From Bacillus sp. FJAT-50079 (GTDB taxonomy: Bacteria; Bacillota; Bacilli; Bacillales; Bacillaceae_C), in assembly GCF_018343515.1 (NCBI RefSeq), contig NZ_JAGYPD010000001.1:620001-684000 (forward strand): a stretch of 64,000 nucleotides of DNA, given 5' to 3'. This document shows positions 60,240 through 64,000 of this stretch, piece by piece. The translations under genes and the position numbers were made by a program. The notes beneath the pieces are model-generated. The model did not search any database, was not told where the DNA came from, and saw only the letters and a program-made list of their open reading frames with translations. Position 1 is the first letter of the stretch. Each line of letters begins with the position of its first letter.

Positions 60240-61694
60240 TTAGTTTCCAGCCCCTTGTAATCGATTCATCCGCTCTGTCCACTCTCTTACCCGTTCAATT
60301 ACTTGTTGACGATCTGCTTCAACTTCCTCGCTTTTCTTTTCATCTAACTCCTTCATTACCGCTAACGTAAGCTTCTGCTTTTCAACAATGAGTTTCATCA
60401 CCTCGTTATATATTTCCGAAGTAATCATTTCTTCCCCTCTCATCAAATTAAGGGCGGATACGAAACGGCTTTGTTCATTTAAGCCCGAATAATAAAATTT
60501 ATCAGCTAAGCCCGTTTGATCATACATTGACTGGGTTGATTGTCCCCAATGCTTTAATAAGGAGTTATTTTTGCTCATGATTTCTTGAAAAGATGGAACC
60601 CATGTTTTCTTGATCGAATGATTTAATTCATCAATCGTTTTAGCAGAAATATATTCGCCATTACCAGCAGCTGCTACTTCTTTCAATGAATTTTCTCCGG
60701 CTTGATCGACATCAAAGCCGATAATATTGACTGTTCTTCCCTCATTTTCGCCTGCAAATGCCTTCGCCTCTGCGACAGGATCGCCGTCACATGTTTCCGC
60801 TCCATCACTAATAATATAGAGCGTGACATTTTCCGAAGAGCCTGCCATTTTCTCGCGTGCTGTTTTAATCGCGTTGGCAATCGGTGTCCAGCCTTTTGCC
60901 TCGACTCCATCCACCGCCTGAGTAAATTTCTCGGCATCAAACGGCTGAAGCGGGAATATTTCATCAATCGTTGTACATGATAATTCCTTATCTGCATCAT
61001 TTTGCGTTCCAGCATGCCCGTATACAATCAATGATACGTCATGCGTTGCGCCAATTGTGTTTGCAAACCGCCCCGCAGCCGATTTCGCCACAGCCATCTT
61101 TTGTTTTCCTTCCACATTCAAAAGCATACTTGAACTCGCATCAAGAAGAATAAGAGCTTTTCCGGGATCGACTGAATTTACTCCTTCTTCCATTTCCTCA
61201 GGCTCAGGCAGATACGGCTCATACCATTCCACACTGTATTCATTCAAATCCTTGGCTGCACGACCATATGCATTGCTGCCAATAAAATAGTGAAGAGACT
61301 GAAAGAGTGTGACCGGGTCTTGGGTCGTTGCAGTTACTTCCCTTAACTTTTCTTTTAACTCTTCTTCATAATCTCCAAGACCAAAGTCCCCCCACATCTT
61401 CTTCGTTTCCTTTTCATATGGTATATCTTTTGTGAAAATACCCGGTGGCTGTGCAATCAATTCTTCTGTTGAACCTGGAATTGTTAATTCCTCAATTTCA
61501 TTAAAAGCGATCGAGCCCGTCGCAGTCTCGGATTTTCGATTATCCCCGGTCGCATCCGTTACTTCTCCTTCATCTTCAATCACTTCATAAGCAACAACAG
61601 CCTCATCCGTCTCTTCTTGCCTATCTTTCTCCACCTTTTCCGCGCATCCCCCAATCAACAACAAAATAATCGGAAGGACTAACCATTTACGCAT
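60240..61694 (-). CDS. von Willebrand factor A-domain lipoprotein
   Basis: About 484 residues. Lipoprotein signal with LLIGGC (Cys 17). A ~100-residue acidic stretch follows, then a VWA domain with MIDAS DASSSM, and VSLIVYG, TPIANAIKTA, YIISDGAETCDGDP. A Lys/Glu-rich coiled helix ends the protein. Likely an extracytoplasmic metal-dependent binding protein similar to YwmC/YwmD types; ligand unknown. Start 61694 is preferred to earlier in-frame codons because it begins the signal peptide. Confidence 0.83.
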   Translation of the reverse strand: MRKWLVLPIILLLIGGCAEKVEKDRQEETDEAVVAYEVIEDEGEVTDATGDNRKSETATGSIAFNEIEELTIPGSTEELIAQPPGIFTKDIPYEKETKKMWGDFGLGDYEEELKEKLREVTATTQDPVTLFQSLHYFIGSNAYGRAAKDLNEYSVEWYEPYLPEPEEMEEGVNSVDPGKALILLDASSSMLLNVEGKQKMAVAKSAAGRFANTIGATHDVSLIVYGHAGTQNDADKELSCTTIDEIFPLQPFDAEKFTQAVDGVEAKGWTPIANAIKTAREKMAGSSENVTLYIISDGAETCDGDPVAEAKAFAGENEGRTVNIIGFDVDQAGENSLKEVAAAGNGEYISAKTIDELNHSIKKTWVPSFQEIMSKNNSLLKHWGQSTQSMYDQTGLADKFYYSGLNEQSRFVSALNLMRGEEMITSEIYNEVMKLIVEKQKLTLAVMKELDEKKSEEVEADRQQVIERVREWTERMNRLQGAGN

Positions 61695-61915
61695 TTTATC
61701 AACCTGCCAATCTTTTATCTTAGTTATGTATAGGCAACTTGCCAAAGATCAGAGTGAGCCGTCTTATTTATTTCAGTCATACTCTCTTCTTTTCCTTGGC
61801 GTTTATATTTTCTTCATTATACTTTAATTATCGTCCTTATATACGAATAAAAAGGGGTAATATGGATCTCTTGTAAAAATGTAACTATATACCTAGACAT
61901 CTGTTTGCAAGAAAA

Positions 61916-61950
61916 TAAGGATGCCGACTAGAAATAGCTGGCACCCGTTA
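61916..61950 (-). terminator. Weak hairpin after the lectin-like gene
   Basis: GATGCCGACTA/TAGCTGGCACC with mismatches around a GAAA loop; no clean T-run. Confidence 0.35.
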
Positions 61951-61972
61951 ATAACAGTCTTTTACTCTATCA

Positions 61973-62677
61973 TTATGGACATCTAGGTGTGCAAAACTCC
62001 CAAAATAATATATCTTGATTCTCATAACCGAGACCGGTAGATGCAGAAAAACCGACATAGGCATTTTTAGATCCAATAACAGCTTGAAGATCAACTTTAT
62101 AAGTGACCGTCGGCTTCACTGGACGGAAACTAGTGGTAGATAAACGCACTTCTAAAAGCTGAGTTTTTGGCGAGTAATCAACCCATGCAAACCAAACATT
62201 CCCATTGTTTAACCGATCGGCAATTAGAGAAACGACTACCGATTTAACTGAACCGTTCAAATCAACCCCAACATGATTGCCATTAGGATCATCAATATTT
62301 TCTTCATCATTAAAAAACGTATCAAATTCAACCCCAGCACTTTTTGGGATCCCCAAATAGCCGATTCCTCCTCCCCCTTCTCCTAACGCAGTATTTGAAC
62401 TACTTTGTACAATAAACACGATCCCGTCTGCCCCCGGCCCATCATCATCACCAAACCCGCCTGCATCAGTCATTTGGAAAGCAAAGGACGTACAAAATCC
62501 TCTAGAAACTGGCAAAGCATCGCTTGTAAACGCACTTCCATCTTGGTTTATGCCAGCACTTGTCAGTCTTAAAACATTTCGCCCATTGGCAGTCGTTGTC
62601 ATAGCAGTACCATTTAGTGTCAAGTCAGATACATCTGTAAAATCGTCGAAAATTATACACTTTGGTCCTAATCCCAT
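61973..62677 (-). CDS. L-type lectin-like (legume-lectin fold) protein
   Basis: 234 residues, starting MGLGPKCIIFDDF with AAGGGGGG upstream. Features: SFAFQMTDAGGFGDDDGPGADGIVFIVQSS, GVEFDTFFNDEENIDDPNGNHVGVDLNGS with the metal-type Asp/Asn pairs, WFAWVDYSPKTQLLEVRLS and YVGFSASTG, all typical of L-type lectins that bind sugars through calcium. There is no signal peptide, so export would be by another route, such as placement on the spore surface. Divergent from the gene at 62929, which also begins MGLxxxC. Confidence 0.78.
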   Translation of the reverse strand: MGLGPKCIIFDDFTDVSDLTLNGTAMTTTANGRNVLRLTSAGINQDGSAFTSDALPVSRGFCTSFAFQMTDAGGFGDDDGPGADGIVFIVQSSSNTALGEGGGGIGYLGIPKSAGVEFDTFFNDEENIDDPNGNHVGVDLNGSVKSVVVSLIADRLNNGNVWFAWVDYSPKTQLLEVRLSTTSFRPVKPTVTYKVDLQAVIGSKNAYVGFSASTGLGYENQDILFWEFCTPRCP

Positions 62678-62882
62678 AAAAAGGCCCCCCTTATATTAAA
62701 TTTTTTCAGACTTTCCTATCCTACTAATTCCTTTTTCCATTTCTGTAAGCAATGTATTCTTTTTATGATTAATTGTTTGTGTCGGCATCATAGAATAGTA
62801 AATTTTTATTTCCAAGAGGAGGAAATCGTTCTCTGTGATTTATAAGATTTTCCCGTTGTCCAATCCAATCACAAACTTCTTC

Positions 62883-62891
62883 CATACACTA
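62883..62891 (+). promoter_or_regulatory. SigK/SigE-type -10 candidate
   Basis: CATACACTA fits CATA-N3-TA. It lies 37 bp before the ATG of the beta-rich protein. No clear -35 seen. Would support expression in the mother cell during sporulation. Confidence 0.3.
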
Positions 62892-62928
62892 TTTTAAAAA
62901 TAGATTTATAGCTGAGAGGATTGAAAAA

Positions 62929-63378
62929 ATGGGTTTACAAAATGGCTGTCCAAGATATTATTTTGATCAAACATTTGATACGTTAACGCTTCAGCCGGAC
63001 ACTCCTGTTGTTGTATTGGCAGTAGATGTAACAACAAATTTCTCCGGCGAAAGAGTGAAACTGGATTCTATGATTAATACAATTGTAAGAGCTGGAAACA
63101 CTACTGACCATTATAGCTATGTCATCCGATTTGACCTTCGAAGAGATGATGAAATCCTTACATCTTTTTTAGTTGGAGAAATAAATAAAGCAAAATTTTC
63201 TGTGGAGCTTGGGGCTGTCAATGATCTGGTCGTCCCGGTAACATGGACAGATCTACCTCCATCTTCGGGCACTTTTTCTTATAATATTCAAGCTACAAGG
63301 GAAGGCAATGATGTTGAAAATAATATCGACTTTATCCTTTTCCAAGATCGATCCATTAACGCAATTGTATTCCCCTAG
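62929..63378 (+). CDS. Beta-rich small surface-type protein, unrecognised
   Basis: 149 residues starting MGLQNGCPRYYFDQTFDTLTLQP, alternating beta segments throughout (VVVLAVDVTTNFSGERVKLDSMINTIV, YVIRFDLRRDDEILTSFL, FSYNIQATREG, FILFQDRSINAIVFP). It looks like a jelly-roll of the exosporium or spore-coat kind. GAGAGG lies before ATG. Role unknown. Divergent from the lectin-like gene. Confidence 0.6.
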   Translation: MGLQNGCPRYYFDQTFDTLTLQPDTPVVVLAVDVTTNFSGERVKLDSMINTIVRAGNTTDHYSYVIRFDLRRDDEILTSFLVGEINKAKFSVELGAVNDLVVPVTWTDLPPSSGTFSYNIQATREGNDVENNIDFILFQDRSINAIVFP

Positions 63379-63470
63379 GTAAATTGAGACGACAAAAAAT
63401 AGGGTAATTTTAGATGGTAAAGATGTTAGTCTAGAATGTAATTATCAAAAAATGTAGTTAATTTTTGGAG

Positions 63471-63510
63471 GGATTTTTCGCATCTAACGGGGATTTTTCA
63501 TCTTATAAGG
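63471..63510. repeat. 20-bp phased pair, core GGATTTTTC
   Basis: GGATTTTTC at 63471 and 63491, 20 bp apart, each followed by a changed CATCT/ATCTT stretch. Between the gene at 62929 and its terminator. Two copies only, but the same position as the other arrays. Confidence 0.55.
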
Positions 63511-63539
63511 TCAATCGAATTGCTTTCGATTGACCTTAT
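63505..63539. terminator. Bidirectional terminator
   Basis: Perfect 15-bp stem ATAAGGTCAATCGAA and complement, TTGCT loop, between convergent genes. Confidence 0.85.
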
Positions 63540-63546
63540 TTCCATC

Positions 63547-64000
63547 TCACGTACCACAAAATGTCTGATACGGTGTCATTGACTCAGGAACAGTCGTGTA
63601 TTCCTCTTGGTCAGACGAGTGTGCAAACGGCTTTTCTAGCATGGTCAAAAGTCGATCTAAAACGCTATAATCGCCTTGTTCCACAGCCACCTCCAGCGCC
63701 TCTTCAACTCGATGGTTTCGTGGGATCACGGCGGGATTACTGTTTCTCATTAATTCATTCATTACCGCCTCTGATTCCCCTTGTCCTTTCCGTCTTGCCT
63801 GCCAGCGTTCATGCCACTTAGTAAATTCATCATTAGCAAAAAGATTCGCATCTTCTAGCTTGTTAAATGTTAACGCTCGGAACGTATTCGTATAATCTGC
63901 TTGATATTTTTCCATCAGATGAAGTAAATCATCAATGAGTGCTTCATCTTCCTTTTCGTCGTTCAACAGCCCTAGCTTTGCTCTCATTCCTTCATACCAA
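63547..64000 (-). CDS. selO: Protein adenylyltransferase SelO, C-terminal part
   Basis: The frame is open to the right edge, so the 5' part is missing. Visible 151 codons include [36 protein letters not shown] and the end [10 protein letters not shown], which is typical of SelO/YdiU. SelO moves AMP to Ser/Thr/Tyr of proteins involved in redox balance. The catalytic kinase-like core lies outside the window. Confidence 0.9.
   Translation of the reverse strand, partial: WYEGMRAKLGLLNDEKEDEALIDDLLHLMEKYQADYTNTFRALTFNKLEDANLFANDEFTKWHERWQARRKGQGESEAVMNELMRNSNPAVIPRNHRVEEALEVAVEQGDYSVLDRLLTMLEKPFAHSSDQEEYTTVPESMTPYQTFCGT

Noticed and set aside
1-64000. tRNA, rRNA or prophage genes
   Set aside because: None seen on either strand; no cloverleaf with a T-loop GGTTCRA word, no integrase, no tail or capsid genes.

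Overview
The window comes from a low-GC, endospore-forming member of the Bacillaceae. Evidence for this: two tandem sspH-type spore-protein genes, two Ena-like (DUF3992) endospore-appendage proteins, AGGAGG-type ribosome binding sites, SAM, guanine and TPP riboswitches, a Bacillus-type Fnr with a C-terminal Cys cluster, HprK, LuxS, NiaP and YkoEDC. The DNA looks chromosomal. I see no rRNA, tRNA, phage, plasmid, insertion sequence or CRISPR. Both edge genes are cut: an adenine deaminase on the left and selO on the right.

Layout. 1-6.5 kb: a minus-strand operon with a polyamine-type ABC importer, a nucleoside hydrolase and an adenine deaminase, probably for purine nucleoside salvage. 6.6-11.3 kb: a DUF2294 gene and a large sortase-anchored NEAT (heme-binding) protein behind a Fur-controlled promoter. 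11.7-14.7 kb: class III ribonucleotide reductase (redoxin, nrdD, nrdG) behind a textbook Fnr site. 14.8-22.5 kb: an aldo/keto reductase, then sulfur metabolism (metQ, aminotransferase, metN, metI, SDR; luxS; a SAM-riboswitch-controlled MetE-like gene). 22.7-27 kb: a small gene, an interrupted nitroreductase, fnr, and a four-gene ba3-type oxidase operon with its own Fnr site. 27-30.3 kb: YbaK, small spore proteins and an NCS1 permease. 30.4-37.6 kb: an MCP, an allantoate amidohydrolase-like enzyme, adeC and a guanine-riboswitch-controlled NCS2 permease. 37.6-44.8 kb: an amino-acid-oxidase-like flavoprotein, an SPFH/Tim44-like pair, niaP, AlaX and a broken GH43. 45-50.5 kb: DoxX and a decayed second DoxX, small regulators and an MFS transporter. 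50.5-57 kb: an orphan HPr kinase paralogue, a methyltransferase, the Ena-like pair, a phospholipase-A2-like mini-protein, a SLATT-like protein and a CofE-like ligase. 57-60.2 kb: ykoEDC with a TPP riboswitch. 60.2-64 kb: a VWA lipoprotein, a divergent pair of lectin-like and beta-rich surface proteins, and selO.

How the genes work together. Purine genes recur (adenine deaminase twice, nucleoside hydrolase, NCS1 and NCS2 permeases, allantoate-type amidohydrolase), suggesting purines are used for carbon and nitrogen. Fnr probably controls at least two targets here: the anaerobic reductase and the ba3 oxidase. The Ena-like proteins, PLA2-like protein and lectin-like proteins look like spore- or cell-surface material.

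Unexplained structure. Five intergenic arrays have 20-21 bp spacing, each with a different core, and most lie between a stop codon and a terminator hairpin. Four reading frames are intact apart from one internal stop codon. Two Bacillus-type imperfect palindromic repeats are also present.
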